A stretch of DNA of 64,000 nt from Cytobacillus massiliigabonensis (GCF_900199725.1 NZ_LT904902.1:528659-592658); one strand, 5' to 3'. Counted from the first letter of the stretch, positions 8,847 to 19,666 are shown. Notes: generated by a model not told the origin, from the sequence alone. Numbers and translations are program-made.

Positions 8847-9384
8847 GGATGAAACCCCCTATATATATTTACCCAAACGTTCTCTACTATATTTTTCTAC
8901 GAAATACAACTGTACGCTCAGGGTATATTACTTAAATAGTCTGGAAATTTAGAGTAAAAATTAAGCAGACTATCTGCTAGTAATTTAAAAAGTAAGTTCA
9001 TTTCACCTGTTTACAAATACTATTGTAGATATTTTACAAGTGGCAACTTACTCTTATACTACTATAATAAATTCCCTAAATTTCGAGTTGTTATATTTCA
9101 GTAAAATTTGTAACAATTTCGTAAAGAATTCGTTTGTTAGGTTTATTATAAATAGTTTAAAAATTTATTGCAAGTAGGTTTTATCTGTTATATATCAATC
9201 TAGCAATCCTATTTTTATAAAAATACTTATAAAATAAGTGTTTCAAAGACCAAAAAAAAATTTTTTGTTTCGTCATTTTTCGAGTTTTTTTGCATATTTT
9301 TGAATAATAATTAATAAAATAACGAACGTATTTTGAGATAAATTTACTAAAAAATTTCTTTGAAATTCTTGATTTTCATACCCA
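8847..9384. other. AT-rich divergent gap between oppA and trpS
   Basis: About 540 bp before the trpS promoter. It holds the probable opp promoter at 9017-9046 and very AT-rich DNA, including a run of nine A next to six T near 9253-9268. I see no coding frame with a ribosome site here. Confidence 0.5.
9017..9046 (-). promoter_or_regulatory. Possible opp operon promoter
   Basis: On the minus strand TTGCCA (9041-9046) and TAGTAT (9017-9022) with 18 bp between. It would give a leader of about 165 nt before oppA. Confidence 0.4.
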
Positions 9385-9412
9385 TTTACTATAATATTAC
9401 ATTTAATATAAT
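9385..9412 (+). promoter_or_regulatory. trpS promoter
   Basis: TTTACT (9385-9390) and a perfect TATAAT (9407-9412) separated by 16 bp. Predicted start of transcription is near 9419, about 35 nt before the T-box begins. Confidence 0.6.
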
Positions 9413-9454
9413 AAAAGCAATGGCATTGATAAAGAGTAGTACATTTATTTTTGG

Positions 9455-9660
9455 TTTCTAGAGAGCTTGTGGCCGGTGTAAACAAGCAGCCAGGTAAATC
9501 GAATGGACTTTTGAGCCTTCTGTGAAAGACGTTCCCTCACGTTACAGAGGGTTCCATGTATATTATATACATGGATCAAAGTGACTCAAGCATTTGAGTA
9601 ATTAGGGTGGCAACGCGGACCATTCGTCCCTATTTTTTTAGGGATGAAGGGTCTTTTTTG
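9455..9660 (+). ncRNA. T-box riboswitch, tryptophan-specific
   Basis: A T-box leader senses uncharged tRNA and controls the downstream gene by antitermination. The T-box core AGGGTGGCAACGCGG is at 9604-9618. A stem III hairpin, CCATGTATA (9554-9562) with TATACATGG (9566-9574), precedes it. In stem I the specifier region G-A-A-TGG-A-C places TGG (Trp) at 9504-9506. The terminator follows at about 9618-9660: GACC...GGTC enclosing TTCGTCCCTA / TAGGGATGAA, then six T. The specifier agrees with the downstream trpS gene, which confirms the reading. Confidence 0.95.
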
Positions 9661-9756
9661 TGTTTATTTTCTGTCAATCATGTTGAACTTATATGAAAGA
9701 AACACTCCTTTTACCCGATCGTCCATTTAATAATTGCCTTTATCAGCCAACAATAA

Positions 9757-10758
<1,002 letters not shown>

Positions 10759-10782
10759 TTTGATTAATTTGGCTTTTTAGAT

Positions 10783-10816
10783 AAAAAAATCTATCACATA
10801 AGTGATAGATTTTTTT
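10783..10816. terminator. Bidirectional terminator between trpS and appC
   Basis: An A/T-tailed stem AAAAAAATCTATCAC / GTGATAGATTTTTTT with loop ATAA. It serves convergent trpS (+) and the app operon (-); the appC stop lies inside its left edge. Confidence 0.9.
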
Positions 10817-11723
10817 ATCTTCTTGATTTTGGATTCAGTGCATCCTTTAGCCCTTCACCAATAAAGTTTATAGAGAGAATAACTAATGTAATAGCTGTAG
10901 CAGGTGGGACCCACATCCAAATTTTATTCCGCAATACATCTGAATTCCGCGCTTCTGCAAGCATATTCCCCCAACTTGGCGTATCAGCAGGAACTCCAAA
11001 ACCTAAAAAGCTAAGGGCTGATTCTACGACTATCATGGCAGCCATTGTTAAGGTAGCATGTACAATAATTGCAGAGGCAACATTCGGCAATAGATGCTTA
11101 ATAATTATTTTCGATGGTCTACACCCTATTGATTCAGCTGCAAGAATATACTCATTTTCTTTTTCTGCGAGGATTCTGCTCCGTACAATCCGAGCAACTC
11201 CCCCCCAATTCAAAACAGAAATGACTATAATTAGTGTCCAAAGACCTGAAACTTTCCCTACAAGAATTGTATTTAATACGATGACAAATACTAAAAATGG
11301 GAAAGTTAATACAAAATCTGTAAAACGCATTAAAATCTGGTCAATTTTGCCTCCGTAGTATCCAGAAATAGAGCCTACAATTGTTCCAAACAAAACAATT
11401 AAAAACATACAAGATAATCCAATGGTTAAAGATGCTCGTCCAGCATACATCATTCGTGTAAATACATCCCGGCCATTCGTGTCTGTCCCTAACCAGTTTT
11501 CACTTGAGGGTTCCTTACTTATATTCATGAAATCTACCCTGACAATATCCTTTGTTGTAATATAGGGAGCCAAAAATGACAGGATAATAACTGTAATTAA
11601 GAATACTAAGCTAATCATCGCTAATTTATTTTTAAAGAACTTTCTTCTTGCAATCACCCATGGAGAGGGACTTTTTTGTGGTGCATTCGGTGCAGGAAGA
11701 TTTTTGTCTGTAACGATTTCCAT
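10815..11723 (-). CDS. appC: AppC, peptide ABC transporter permease
   Basis: The OppC-type permease of the second peptide importer, 302 residues. It has one N-terminal helix (about 35-55), the element G-T-D-T-N-G-R-D-V-F-T-R (about 79-90), then five membrane helices. The coupling loop contains A-A-E-S-I-G-C-R-P-S. It is the last gene of appDFABC, an order identical to B. subtilis, and its stop overlaps the terminator shared with trpS. AAGGAGGGG precedes the ATG at 11723, 11 bp after the appB stop. Confidence 0.9.
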   Translation of the reverse strand: MEIVTDKNLPAPNAPQKSPSPWVIARRKFFKNKLAMISLVFLITVIILSFLAPYITTKDIVRVDFMNISKEPSSENWLGTDTNGRDVFTRMMYAGRASLTIGLSCMFLIVLFGTIVGSISGYYGGKIDQILMRFTDFVLTFPFLVFVIVLNTILVGKVSGLWTLIIVISVLNWGGVARIVRSRILAEKENEYILAAESIGCRPSKIIIKHLLPNVASAIIVHATLTMAAMIVVESALSFLGFGVPADTPSWGNMLAEARNSDVLRNKIWMWVPPATAITLVILSINFIGEGLKDALNPKSRR

Positions 11724-11734
11724 AATACCCCTCC

Positions 11735-12700
11735 TTAATTCAACCTAATACGTGGATCTACTACACCATATAATAAATCTGCTATTAGATTTCCCAAAAG
11801 TGTTAAAAAAGAAAGTAACATTGTTATCGACATCATTACTGCATAATCTCTTCTATTAACTGATTCTAAAAATAGCTGCCCAATCCCTGGATATGTAAAA
11901 ATCGTTTCAGTTATAACTGCGCCGCTTATTAATGTAGCAACATCAAAACCAAGAAATGTAACTAATGGAATAATCGAATTTCTTAAAATATGCTTATTAT
12001 AAATCTTTGATTCTCTTGTTCCTTTCGCCCTTGCCGTTCTTACAAAATCTTTTCTGCTGTTATCAATAATATCATTTCGCAAAAATTGAGTGTATGAAGC
12101 AGTCCCCATTAATCCTAGTACTAATGCTGGCAATAGCACATGCTGCATTTTACTTAAGAAATATTCCCAAGTTCCTTCTTCCACACCGATTGCAACTGAT
12201 CCGCTAAAAGGAAACCAGCCTAATTGGAATGAGAAGAAGTAAATAGCAACGATCCCAGCAACAAATGACGGAATTGCTAGAGCTAAATAATTATAGCCGG
12301 CTATTAAATTATCCCCTATTGTAAATGGCTTTCTGCCAGCATACATTCCCATAATAAAGGAAAAAATATACGTTAAAATCAAGGAAGTAATAGCTAAAAA
12401 TAAAGTGTTAGGGATACGTTGTGCAATAATTTCTGAAGCGGGCTTTTTATAGACAGTTGATTTTCCAAAATCTCCTTGAACAAAATCAGAAATCCATCTT
12501 CCATACTGCACAAGAATGGGGTCATTATAACCTAATTTTTCTCGCATCTCAGCAATATACTCTGGATTTGTGTTTGATGGATCGATTTCGCCCGCAAATG
12601 GATCCCCAGGCATCATTTTTGCTAGGGTAAACACCACAACGGATATAAGGAGTAATAATGGAATCATGCCAAGAATTCTTCGAAGTGAGTATTGTAGCAT
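11735..12700 (-). CDS. appB: AppB, peptide ABC transporter permease
   Basis: The OppB-type permease, 321 residues, starting M-L-Q-Y-S-L-R-R-I-L. The frame is open upstream to 12739, but the ATG at 12700 has AAGGAG 7 nt before it and the N-terminus fits the family. Six helices are predicted, and the coupling loop is R-T-A-R-A-K-G-T-R-E. Just upstream of its ribosome site lies a long stable hairpin (12722-12782), so its expression may be lower than that of appA. Confidence 0.9.
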   Translation of the reverse strand: MLQYSLRRILGMIPLLLLISVVVFTLAKMMPGDPFAGEIDPSNTNPEYIAEMREKLGYNDPILVQYGRWISDFVQGDFGKSTVYKKPASEIIAQRIPNTLFLAITSLILTYIFSFIMGMYAGRKPFTIGDNLIAGYNYLALAIPSFVAGIVAIYFFSFQLGWFPFSGSVAIGVEEGTWEYFLSKMQHVLLPALVLGLMGTASYTQFLRNDIIDNSRKDFVRTARAKGTRESKIYNKHILRNSIIPLVTFLGFDVATLISGAVITETIFTYPGIGQLFLESVNRRDYAVMMSITMLLSFLTLLGNLIADLLYGVVDPRIRLN

Positions 12701-12721
12701 GTGAAGTCTCCTTATCAATAA

Positions 12722-12782
12722 AATTTTACTGTCAATCAATGGCCCCCTATAGTGGGGGCCACTATTGATTGATAGTAATTTT
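12722..12782 (-). terminator. Strong hairpin between appA and appB
   Basis: A GC-rich tip (GGCCCCC 12741-12747 with GGGGGCC 12754-12760) stands on an AT-rich lower stem (ACTGTCAATCAAT with ATTGATTGATAGT). A 3-nt bulge separates the two parts. The total span is 61 nt. U tracts are weak, so this is probably a partial terminator or mRNA stabiliser that sets appA above appBC. Confidence 0.65.
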
Positions 12783-12866
12783 ATCGGTTTCTCTCTGTAG
12801 ATTCCCCACCCAGCTAGGCAAAAGTTAGGGGCTTAACAGCTTATAAACCTTTAGTACTTATTACGA

Positions 12867-14600
12867 TTATTCAGCGATATGCCATTTATGGACATCTGTT
12901 TGGAAGCCAACAGCATTAATGTGTACGCCTTGTAAACGTTTATTAATACCATATAGATCTAGGTTTTCCCATAAAGGAAGTGCAGGCATTTCCTCATTGA
13001 AATATTTTTGCCAATCAATATACACTTGTTTACGGTACTCTTTATCGAATGATTTTTCACTTAATCCTTCATCTAGCAATCTTTGATTTTCATCATCTAC
13101 CCAACGTCCATAGTTCCACTCCGCATTGTTAGCCCATAAACCAGACGGGTCTGGATCAGCGCCAGTGCTCCATGATCCGAAGAATGCTTCTAATGCAGCA
13201 TCATCATTATCTTTCATTTCATTGTATAGGTTAAACTCTACTAAAGCGCCTGTTGCTAATTCTGTCTTAACACCGATATCATTCCAAGCTTGAACAATTG
13301 CTTGTGAACGGCCTTCAAAAGCAGCTGGTCCAGCATAGTGACCGAATGAAATACTGAACGGTTTACCTTCAGGATCTTCTACAAATCCATCTCCATCCTT
13401 GTCAACATAACCAGCAGATGCCAATAGTTCTTTTGCTTTATCTTGGTTAAACTCATATGGATTTAATTCTGACTCTGGAGCAGCAGTCCAGAAAGTACGA
13501 GGAATAACAGTATTTGCAACTTCTGCTTTTCCTTCTAAGAACGCATTAATCATCGCTGGACGATCGATTGCATAAAGTAATGCTTGACGCAATTCTTTTG
13601 ATTTGAATTTGTCAAAGTCGTCTACATTTGTAAGTGTAGCTTTATCACGATGTCCAAAACGCAAACCGATATAAGAATATGAAACTCCAGTCGTTTCTTC
13701 AATACGGACATGTTCTAACGCTGAAAGTTCCTTAACAGATTGTGGATTAATATCCATGATATCAATTTCACCATTTTGGAATGCACCTGTAGCTAAAGAT
13801 GGATCGATAACTTTCACAATTACTCCATCTAGCATTGGCTTTCCTTGCCAGTAATCATCAAAACGTTCTAATTCTGTATACTCACCAGCAACAACTTTTT
13901 TCACTTTGAAAGGTCCAAGACCTACTGGGTTTACACGTACTTGATCTGATTCACCTAAATCTTTTACAGCAATTCCTTCATAATGCTTCTTAGGCATTGG
14001 GTTTGACCATAGGTTTTCAAGGTTATTGATTTTCACAGCTTCAAATGTAATTTTTACTGTATAAGGATCAACAACTTCGATTCCCTCGATTTTGTCTGCC
14101 TTTCCTTCTTTCTTAGCCTTTGCACCTTTGATGCCTTCAACATAATTGTAGCGAGGGCCATCATAATCAGGATGAGCTAATGTTTCAAGCGCAAATACCC
14201 AGTCATCTACAGTTAATTCTTCTCCGTTATGCCATTTCACACCTTTTTTAAATGAGAAAGTATACGTTAATTTATCTTCACTAATTTCCCATGTTGCTAA
14301 AAGAGGTACATATTCTAAATCATCATTTACTGTGTAAATGCCTTCGGTAGTAAATCCTTGAATATTACTATCAACAATACTTCCAGCATATGCAGGATCA
14401 TAAACACCTTCTGGAGCTTGGTCTGTTCCATAAGTAATGATTCCACCTTCTGTAGCTTCTGCTGGTTCCTCTGTTGCTGGTTCTTTGTCTTTATCTTTCT
14501 CAGGTTCTTTCTCGGTTGTAGTCGTTTTGCCGGAACATGCTGCTAGAAATAAGGAAACGACTAGCATAAGCACGACAGTCCATAAAGCTGACTTTTTCAT
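12867..14600 (-). CDS. appA: AppA, oligopeptide-binding lipoprotein
   Basis: The substrate-binding component of the App importer, 577 residues, SBP family 5. The signal peptide ends in lipobox L-A-A-C (about residue 22), followed by a long Glu/Lys/Thr-rich linker. Family motifs include W-H-N-G-E-E-L-T-V-D-D-W (about 127-138). The frame is intact throughout; the B. subtilis 168 laboratory strain is known to carry a frameshifted appA, so here the importer is predicted functional. The start follows AAGGGGG. Confidence 0.92.
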   Translation of the reverse strand: MKKSALWTVVLMLVVSLFLAACSGKTTTTEKEPEKDKDKEPATEEPAEATEGGIITYGTDQAPEGVYDPAYAGSIVDSNIQGFTTEGIYTVNDDLEYVPLLATWEISEDKLTYTFSFKKGVKWHNGEELTVDDWVFALETLAHPDYDGPRYNYVEGIKGAKAKKEGKADKIEGIEVVDPYTVKITFEAVKINNLENLWSNPMPKKHYEGIAVKDLGESDQVRVNPVGLGPFKVKKVVAGEYTELERFDDYWQGKPMLDGVIVKVIDPSLATGAFQNGEIDIMDINPQSVKELSALEHVRIEETTGVSYSYIGLRFGHRDKATLTNVDDFDKFKSKELRQALLYAIDRPAMINAFLEGKAEVANTVIPRTFWTAAPESELNPYEFNQDKAKELLASAGYVDKDGDGFVEDPEGKPFSISFGHYAGPAAFEGRSQAIVQAWNDIGVKTELATGALVEFNLYNEMKDNDDAALEAFFGSWSTGADPDPSGLWANNAEWNYGRWVDDENQRLLDEGLSEKSFDKEYRKQVYIDWQKYFNEEMPALPLWENLDLYGINKRLQGVHINAVGFQTDVHKWHIAE

Positions 14601-14655
14601 TAAAATACCCCCTTGTTTTTGAAAATTACAAAAATATTTCTTGCAAAAATACCAA

Positions 14656-15645
14656 TTAGTACAGATGACAAGCTACTCTATGTCCGGGATTCACCTCCTT
14701 TAATACCGGCTTCTCTGTTGTACATGATTCCATCGCGTGTGGGCACCTTGGATGAAAAGGACAACCGCTTGGAGGATTAACAGGACTTGGGACATCACCT
14801 TGCAGAACAATACGTTCACTTTTTTTCCTAGGATCAGGCACAGGAATGGCAGAAATTAGAGCTTGTGTATATGGATGCATTGGTTCAGCATAAATATTTT
14901 CCTTGTCCGCAATTTCTACGATGTTCCCTAAGTACATAACTCCTATACGGTCACTCATATGTTTAACAACACTTAAATCATGCGCTATGAATAAAAATGT
15001 TAAATCAAATTCATCTTGTAATTCTTTTAATAGATTAAGAACCTGGGATTGAACTGAAACATCCAGGGCAGAAACTGGCTCATCAGCAATAATTAACTTT
15101 GGCCTTAGAGCTAAAGCACGCGCAATTCCAATTCTTTGACGCTGCCCGCCTGAAAACTCATGTGCATATTTATAATAAGCATCTTCAGGCAAACCGACCT
15201 TTTTCAATAAATCCATTACCTCATTTTTAAGTGACTTTTGAGATTTATTAGAAAAGTTTCGAATCGGCTCAGAAATTACATCACCAACCATCTGCATTGG
15301 ATTTAGCGATGCATAAGGGTCCTGGAAAACCATTTGCATATCTTTTCTAATTTCACGTAAGGATTTGCCTCTTAAACTAGTAATATCTTTCCCTTCAAAA
15401 AGAATCTGTCCATCAGTTGGTTCTAATAATCTAAGGATCGTCCGGCCGGTTGTCGATTTTCCGCATCCAGATTCTCCGACTAATCCAAGGGTCTCTCCAT
15501 TTTTGATTTCAAATGATACATCATCTACAGCTTTAACATGTGCAACAGTTTTTCTAAGGAATCCGCCTTTAATTGGATAATAGGTTTTCAGATTTTTTAT
15601 TTCTAATAAATTACTTTTTTCTTTTTTAAGTGTAGTGTTACTCAC
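14656..15645 (-). CDS. appF: AppF, peptide ABC transporter ATP-binding protein
   Basis: An ATPase of 329 residues. Walker A is G-E-S-G-C-G-K-S-T, signature F-S-G-G-Q-R-Q and Walker B I-I-A-D-E-P, with the H-loop in I-A-H-D-L-S. The C-terminus carries the conserved cysteine segment G-C-P-F-H-P-R-C-P plus two later Cys, a four-Cys arrangement typical of peptide-importer ATPases. The start is GTG at 15645, with GAGGTG upstream, 4 bp after the appD stop, so the two ATPases are translationally coupled. Confidence 0.92.
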   Translation of the reverse strand: MSNTTLKKEKSNLLEIKNLKTYYPIKGGFLRKTVAHVKAVDDVSFEIKNGETLGLVGESGCGKSTTGRTILRLLEPTDGQILFEGKDITSLRGKSLREIRKDMQMVFQDPYASLNPMQMVGDVISEPIRNFSNKSQKSLKNEVMDLLKKVGLPEDAYYKYAHEFSGGQRQRIGIARALALRPKLIIADEPVSALDVSVQSQVLNLLKELQDEFDLTFLFIAHDLSVVKHMSDRIGVMYLGNIVEIADKENIYAEPMHPYTQALISAIPVPDPRKKSERIVLQGDVPSPVNPPSGCPFHPRCPHAMESCTTEKPVLKEVNPGHRVACHLY

Positions 15646-15649
15646 GTTG

Positions 15650-16645
15650 TCACCTCACACTTTCTTTAGGATAACTACTTTCAAATAACAAACAGGATAC
15701 CTCATGCCCCTCTTCAAATTTGGCTAGCTGAGGAATAACCGTTTTACATTCTGGCTTAGCTGAAGGACATCTATCTGCAAACCTGCATCCAATTGTTGGC
15801 ATATTTTTTAAGGATGGAACAATCCCTTGAATCGTCGCTAGCTGTCCAACTTCTTCATCTATTCTTGGAATAGAAGCCATTAATAATTTTGTGTAAGGAT
15901 GCTGAGGATTATGAAACAGACTATCAACATCAGTTCGCTCTACTATTTTCCCAGCGTACATAACTATTACCTCATCACACATCTCAGCAACAACCCCTAG
16001 ATCATGTGTAATTAAGATAATGGACATATCATTTTTCTCTTGAATACTTTTGAGAAGCTCAAGGATTTGTGCTTGGACCGTCACATCTAGAGCGGTAGTA
16101 GGTTCATCAGCAATGAGAAGCTTCGGCTGGCATGCAATAGCAATAGCAATCATGACCCTCTGTCTCATTCCACCTGATAGTTGATGCGGATATTCATCTA
16201 CTATTTTTTCAGGTCTTGAAATGCCAACACTCTTTAAAAGCTGGATAGCCATATCTCTTGCAGCCTTTTTCGAAAGATCTCCATGATTCAGCATGATTTC
16301 AGTTAATTGAGACCCAATAGTAAATACTGGATTCAAAGATGTCATCGGTTCCTGAAAAATCATACTAATATCTTTTCCTCTAATCTTATTCATCTCATCA
16401 TCTGTTAGCCCTTCAAGTTTTTTCCCTTGGAAAATAACTTCACCATTGGTAATTTTACCAATTCCTTTTGGAAGCAGTTTCATAACAGAAAGAGACAATA
16501 CACTTTTCCCACAGCCAGATTCGCCAACTATTCCAACAATCTGGCGAGGCTTTACTGAAAATGAAACATCATCTACTGCATGATAGAGAGCACCATCTAT
16601 ATCGAAGCCTGTCTTAAGATTTTTTACTTCGAGCATTGAATTCAT
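15650..16645 (-). CDS. appD: AppD, peptide ABC transporter ATP-binding protein
   Basis: First gene of appDFABC, 331 residues. Walker A is G-E-S-G-C-G-K-S, Q-loop I-F-Q-E-P-M, signature L-S-G-G-M-R-Q-R and Walker B L-I-A-D-E-P. The C-terminus has the four-Cys region beginning [15 protein letters not shown] lies 7 nt before the ATG. About 210 bp of AT-rich DNA upstream should carry the operon promoter, but I could not pick out a convincing one. Confidence 0.92.
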   Translation of the reverse strand: MNSMLEVKNLKTGFDIDGALYHAVDDVSFSVKPRQIVGIVGESGCGKSVLSLSVMKLLPKGIGKITNGEVIFQGKKLEGLTDDEMNKIRGKDISMIFQEPMTSLNPVFTIGSQLTEIMLNHGDLSKKAARDMAIQLLKSVGISRPEKIVDEYPHQLSGGMRQRVMIAIAIACQPKLLIADEPTTALDVTVQAQILELLKSIQEKNDMSIILITHDLGVVAEMCDEVIVMYAGKIVERTDVDSLFHNPQHPYTKLLMASIPRIDEEVGQLATIQGIVPSLKNMPTIGCRFADRCPSAKPECKTVIPQLAKFEEGHEVSCLLFESSYPKESVR

Positions 16646-16856
16646 TTAACCACACCTTTTTGAACGAATATTATGTAAATAAACTCTATTAGTAATACAT
16701 TAAAGATTACTAATTTTCCATTAATTAAATACCTAATTTTTCTTAATATTATTACAATTATTTCATTATTGCAATATAAATTTAATTTAAAATTGCGAAA
16801 ATAATTATTCTTTGGAATTAATAATTTAATAAATATTTTTCTAGTTATGTAATAAA

Positions 16857-17465
16857 CTAGGTTGTTATTGGTGGGGAGTTTTCAAGTATCACCCCATTAT
16901 TTTTTAAGCTTTGGCGGATACTTGCTTTATTTGCACTCATTTTTTTTGTAATTTGCATTTCTATTGTCTTTCCATCTTTCGTTGTCAGAATCAATTTATC
17001 TTCAACAGTTACCCTTTGTTTTTTAAGAAAGGTTTGTTCAGCTTTATCAATTTCATCCCAGCTTATAAATTCTTCTGAGAAACTAAATAGATTGTTTTTA
17101 TAGATTCCTTTTGAGTTCATATAATAATAGTTATCGACACAAAGGATCATAACAATTACAGCAGCCAACAAAGATAATATGACAATAATTCCTTTAACTG
17201 TTTTCTTAGCTTTGCTTTTAGGTATGAATAGAACATTAATAAGCAAGATGGCAGATACAGAAATCAAAGCTGCACAAAAAGTTAAATATGTACTCATCGA
17301 AGCTTCAAAAAACCATATATCATTTGGCCGATATAAAAGTTCCTGGATTGGATATAAAATAATAAAAGGTACTACAAAGCTTGAAAGGAATGTAATAACA
17401 ATTAGGACCACCTGGAATTGACTGGTGTCTGTATTTTTCTTTCTAGTAACTGTATAACTTGTCAT
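16857..17465 (-). CDS. Membrane protein with C-terminal PH-like domain, unknown
   Basis: About 202 residues. Three hydrophobic segments (roughly 20-42, 57-80 and 90-110) are followed by a soluble region with the pattern F-S-E-E-F-I-S-W-D-E-I and D-K-L-I-L-T-T-K-D-G-K-T-I. That pattern is reminiscent of the bacterial PH-like domain of small Bacillus membrane proteins. No catalytic motif is seen. The start is uncertain: GGAGGAG is 15 nt before the ATG at 17465, a long spacing, and TTG codons lie nearer. It stands alone between the app operon and yjbA. Function unknown. Confidence 0.6.
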   Translation of the reverse strand: MTSYTVTRKKNTDTSQFQVVLIVITFLSSFVVPFIILYPIQELLYRPNDIWFFEASMSTYLTFCAALISVSAILLINVLFIPKSKAKKTVKGIIVILSLLAAVIVMILCVDNYYYMNSKGIYKNNLFSFSEEFISWDEIDKAEQTFLKKQRVTVEDKLILTTKDGKTIEMQITKKMSANKASIRQSLKNNGVILENSPPITT

Positions 17466-17607
17466 AATAAATATTACCAACTCCTCCAATTAATTACAAA
17501 ATTGAATATTCTAAATTTAATGTAAAACATAATTGAAAGAAAAGCAAATGCATCATTTGTTTTCAACAAACTACTGAGGAGGAAGTCCCTATTATTTTCT
17601 TGCCAAA

Positions 17608-17643
17608 ATAATAAAAGCCAATTCTATTTGTTATAGAATTGGC
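17608..17643 (-). terminator. yjbA terminator
   Basis: A perfect 11-bp stem (GCCAATTCTAT 17617-17627, ATAGAATTGGC 17633-17643), followed on the minus strand by UUUUAUUAUUUU. Confidence 0.85.
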
Positions 17644-17681
17644 AAGCAATCCCTTATTTAATGAATTCCATTTACTGCAGA

Positions 17682-18428
17682 TTAATTTACCTTCGGACCA
17701 TGTTCCATTTCCCATAGCTTTTCAAAAAATGGCTGTCCTTTAATGAGATTTTCACAAAACTTTTCATGCTTGCTTGTCCATCCATATTTACTTTGTTCAA
17801 ACAATTGGAGCCAGGCATGGTCAAAATCCATTTGCTGAATTTCCGAATAATATTCCGGGCTCCATTCTGTAAACCAATACCTTACCTCTGCAACATTTTT
17901 CGAAGAGTATAATTGATCAAGTGCCATAAACATTAATTGCTTTAGCTGTCTTTCTTTTCTAGTCAGCCCATTCATCAGTTCAGGCGATGGCGAAAGAATA
18001 TGAAAGTCCTTTAATGCCCGTTGATCATTGAAAGAATAAGTTATCGGATCATGATTATCTAACATTTCGTATGCTAACTGTTCTTGCCGAGGAATGAGGC
18101 GGCTCTTACGAATAGGGATGTTGTAACCAATCGTATCAACTGCTAAGATACCCATGCCATCTGATACAACAAAACAATATTCTAATTGAACTCTTTCATG
18201 ATTTTTTCGTAAATACGCTTTTTGATAAATATCATCCAATAGTTGTTGAGGCAGCTCTGATAGATCATTTTCAATGTAATTAAATAAAATGGGATCAATT
18301 TTCAATAACGGCACTTGGTCAAGTAATTCAACGCCATCATCTTTACGCCATTCATGAAAGTGGCAAACATTGTAACCATTTTCTTCACCTTCAAACCAGT
18401 TCACCCAAACGTCATGAAGATATAACAT
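17682..18428 (-). CDS. yjbA: YjbA, UPF0736 family protein
   Basis: A 248-residue conserved Bacillus protein of unknown function, starting [18 protein letters not shown] as I recall for YjbA. It is soluble, rich in Trp and acidic residues, with no recognised catalytic motif. In B. subtilis yjbA lies between appC and trpS; here it lies upstream of the app operon, a small local rearrangement. GTGGGGG precedes the ATG at 18428. Confidence 0.85.
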   Translation of the reverse strand: MLYLHDVWVNWFEGEENGYNVCHFHEWRKDDGVELLDQVPLLKIDPILFNYIENDLSELPQQLLDDIYQKAYLRKNHERVQLEYCFVVSDGMGILAVDTIGYNIPIRKSRLIPRQEQLAYEMLDNHDPITYSFNDQRALKDFHILSPSPELMNGLTRKERQLKQLMFMALDQLYSSKNVAEVRYWFTEWSPEYYSEIQQMDFDHAWLQLFEQSKYGWTSKHEKFCENLIKGQPFFEKLWEMEHGPKVN

Positions 18429-18520
18429 CTTTTAACCCCCACTTTTACAAAATGTTTACCAATAAGTATGGGCAAAAGACAGTAAATTTATTCCTAAATT
18501 AGCAAATGGATTAACAGAGA

Positions 18521-19303
18521 CTATGAATGAAACCGCAAAATAAAATGCTCTGAGGGCAAAAAAAACGATTCTTCCATTCGAAGATTCTTTTCTTTATAAT
18601 AGCTTGAAACAATCTCAAATCCTGCTGCATATCCAATCATTTTAGGATAATCTTTAAAACCGTATAATATTTCATCATGAAGCTTTTCATTCTTTGTAAC
18701 ATGCAGCTCTTTACTTAAAAACTTCTCCCAATAACTATCAATTTCTTCTCGAGTATAATAATCACACCATTTTCCCCGATAGTTTTCTCCACAGCAGTGA
18801 GCGACTGCATACTCGGCAAGCCCTTCTAAAACAATGGAATCTAATAATGTAAAATCTTTTAAATGTTTTTTCTGTCTGTTTAATCTGCAAGTATGGTGGT
18901 ATTCATGAACAAAAAGTGCTTCAATTTCTTTTTCATCCGTTAGCGGGGGAATAAAAAGAAACAGCTTATCCTTGAATGCTACCCCTGATTTTTCACTTTT
19001 CCCGATATAGAATAAACTGCTGTTAGCTGCCGCAGGAAATATATATATAGGGATATCTGGCCCCTTCCACTTTTTTCTATACTTTTTAAAAATCCTTTCA
19101 GTAATATCCCAGCATTTTAACTGTACTAAGTTTTTATAATCTTCATATGTTTTTCGATTTGGCCTATACATGCCAAAGCTCATCAAATAATTATAAATGT
19201 TATGCGGTTTCTTTTCCCCAAAGGTTTCCATAAACTCTTGACAAATTTTCACTGGATCATTAAAGTCTTTTTCCAGCCAATTATCTGTTCTAATTACCCC
19301 CAC
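18521..19303 (-). CDS. yjaZ: YjaZ, predicted DUF2268 zinc metalloprotease
   Basis: A 260-residue protein with the zinc-protease signature H-E-Y-H-H (HExxH) at about residues 148-152, followed about 30 residues later by E-G-L-A-E-Y, which could supply the third ligand. It fits the DUF2268 family to which B. subtilis YjaZ belongs, and its neighbour fabF is the same as in B. subtilis. The start is probably GTG at 19303 (M-G-V-I-R-T-D-N-W-L), with GGGTGAG a few bases upstream; the spacing is short and no better ATG exists nearby. No signal peptide is seen, so it is probably cytoplasmic. Substrate unknown. Confidence 0.82.
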   Translation of the reverse strand: MGVIRTDNWLEKDFNDPVKICQEFMETFGEKKPHNIYNYLMSFGMYRPNRKTYEDYKNLVQLKCWDITERIFKKYRKKWKGPDIPIYIFPAAANSSLFYIGKSEKSGVAFKDKLFLFIPPLTDEKEIEALFVHEYHHTCRLNRQKKHLKDFTLLDSIVLEGLAEYAVAHCCGENYRGKWCDYYTREEIDSYWEKFLSKELHVTKNEKLHDEILYGFKDYPKMIGYAAGFEIVSSYYKEKNLRMEESFFLPSEHFILRFHS

Positions 19304-19406
19304 ATTCTCACCCGACCTATTTTAGAATATCCGCTATGATATAGTTTATGATTTAAGGGTTCATTTGTTTAATTGAAAAGGCTTAAGCAAATTGCCAGTG
19401 CAAATT

Positions 19407-19634
19407 TTTCGTTCCCACTAAACACTTTAATCCGCTTCTACGGGCACATAAACTGCTCTTTCGTTCCCGTTAAACACTTTAACCCGCTCCTGCGGGCACA
19501 TAAACTGCTCTTTCGTTCCCTTTAAACACTTTAATCCGCTTCTACGGGCACATAAACTGCTCTTTCGTTCCCGCTAAACACTATAATCCGCTTCTGCGGG
19601 CACATAAACTGCTCTTTCGTTCCCGTTAAACACT
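19407..19634. repeat. 52-bp tandem repeat, four units plus 20 bp
   Basis: Units begin TTTCGTTCCC at 19407, 19459, 19511 and 19563, with a partial fifth unit at 19615-19634. The period is exactly 52 bp, with no variable spacers. Each unit ends GGGCACATAAACTGCTC and holds a small stem around CCGCTTCTNCGGG; in unit 2 the stem is perfect (CCCGC-TCCT-GCGGG). Differences cluster in the two bases after TTCCC and in the stem. It lies between the fabF terminator and yjaZ and contains no open frame. It makes up most of the 368-bp gap 19304-19671. Confidence 0.95.
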
Positions 19635-19666
19635 AAAAAAGACCAAATCAATATGATTTGGTCTTT
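19632..19666 (-). terminator. fabF terminator
   Basis: A 13-bp stem AAAGACCAAATCA (19638-19650) / TGATTTGGTCTTT (19654-19666), then six U on the minus strand. Confidence 0.9.

Noticed and set aside
9273..9485. 70-codon minus-strand frame upstream of trpS
   Set aside because: It runs through the T-box leader and the trpS promoter, has no ribosome site and low-complexity composition.
12867..14600. Possible appA frameshift as in B. subtilis 168
   Set aside because: The frame is intact for 577 codons with all family features.
19407..19634. CRISPR-like array
   Set aside because: Units are contiguous with a fixed 52-bp period and no variable spacers, and no cas genes lie nearby.
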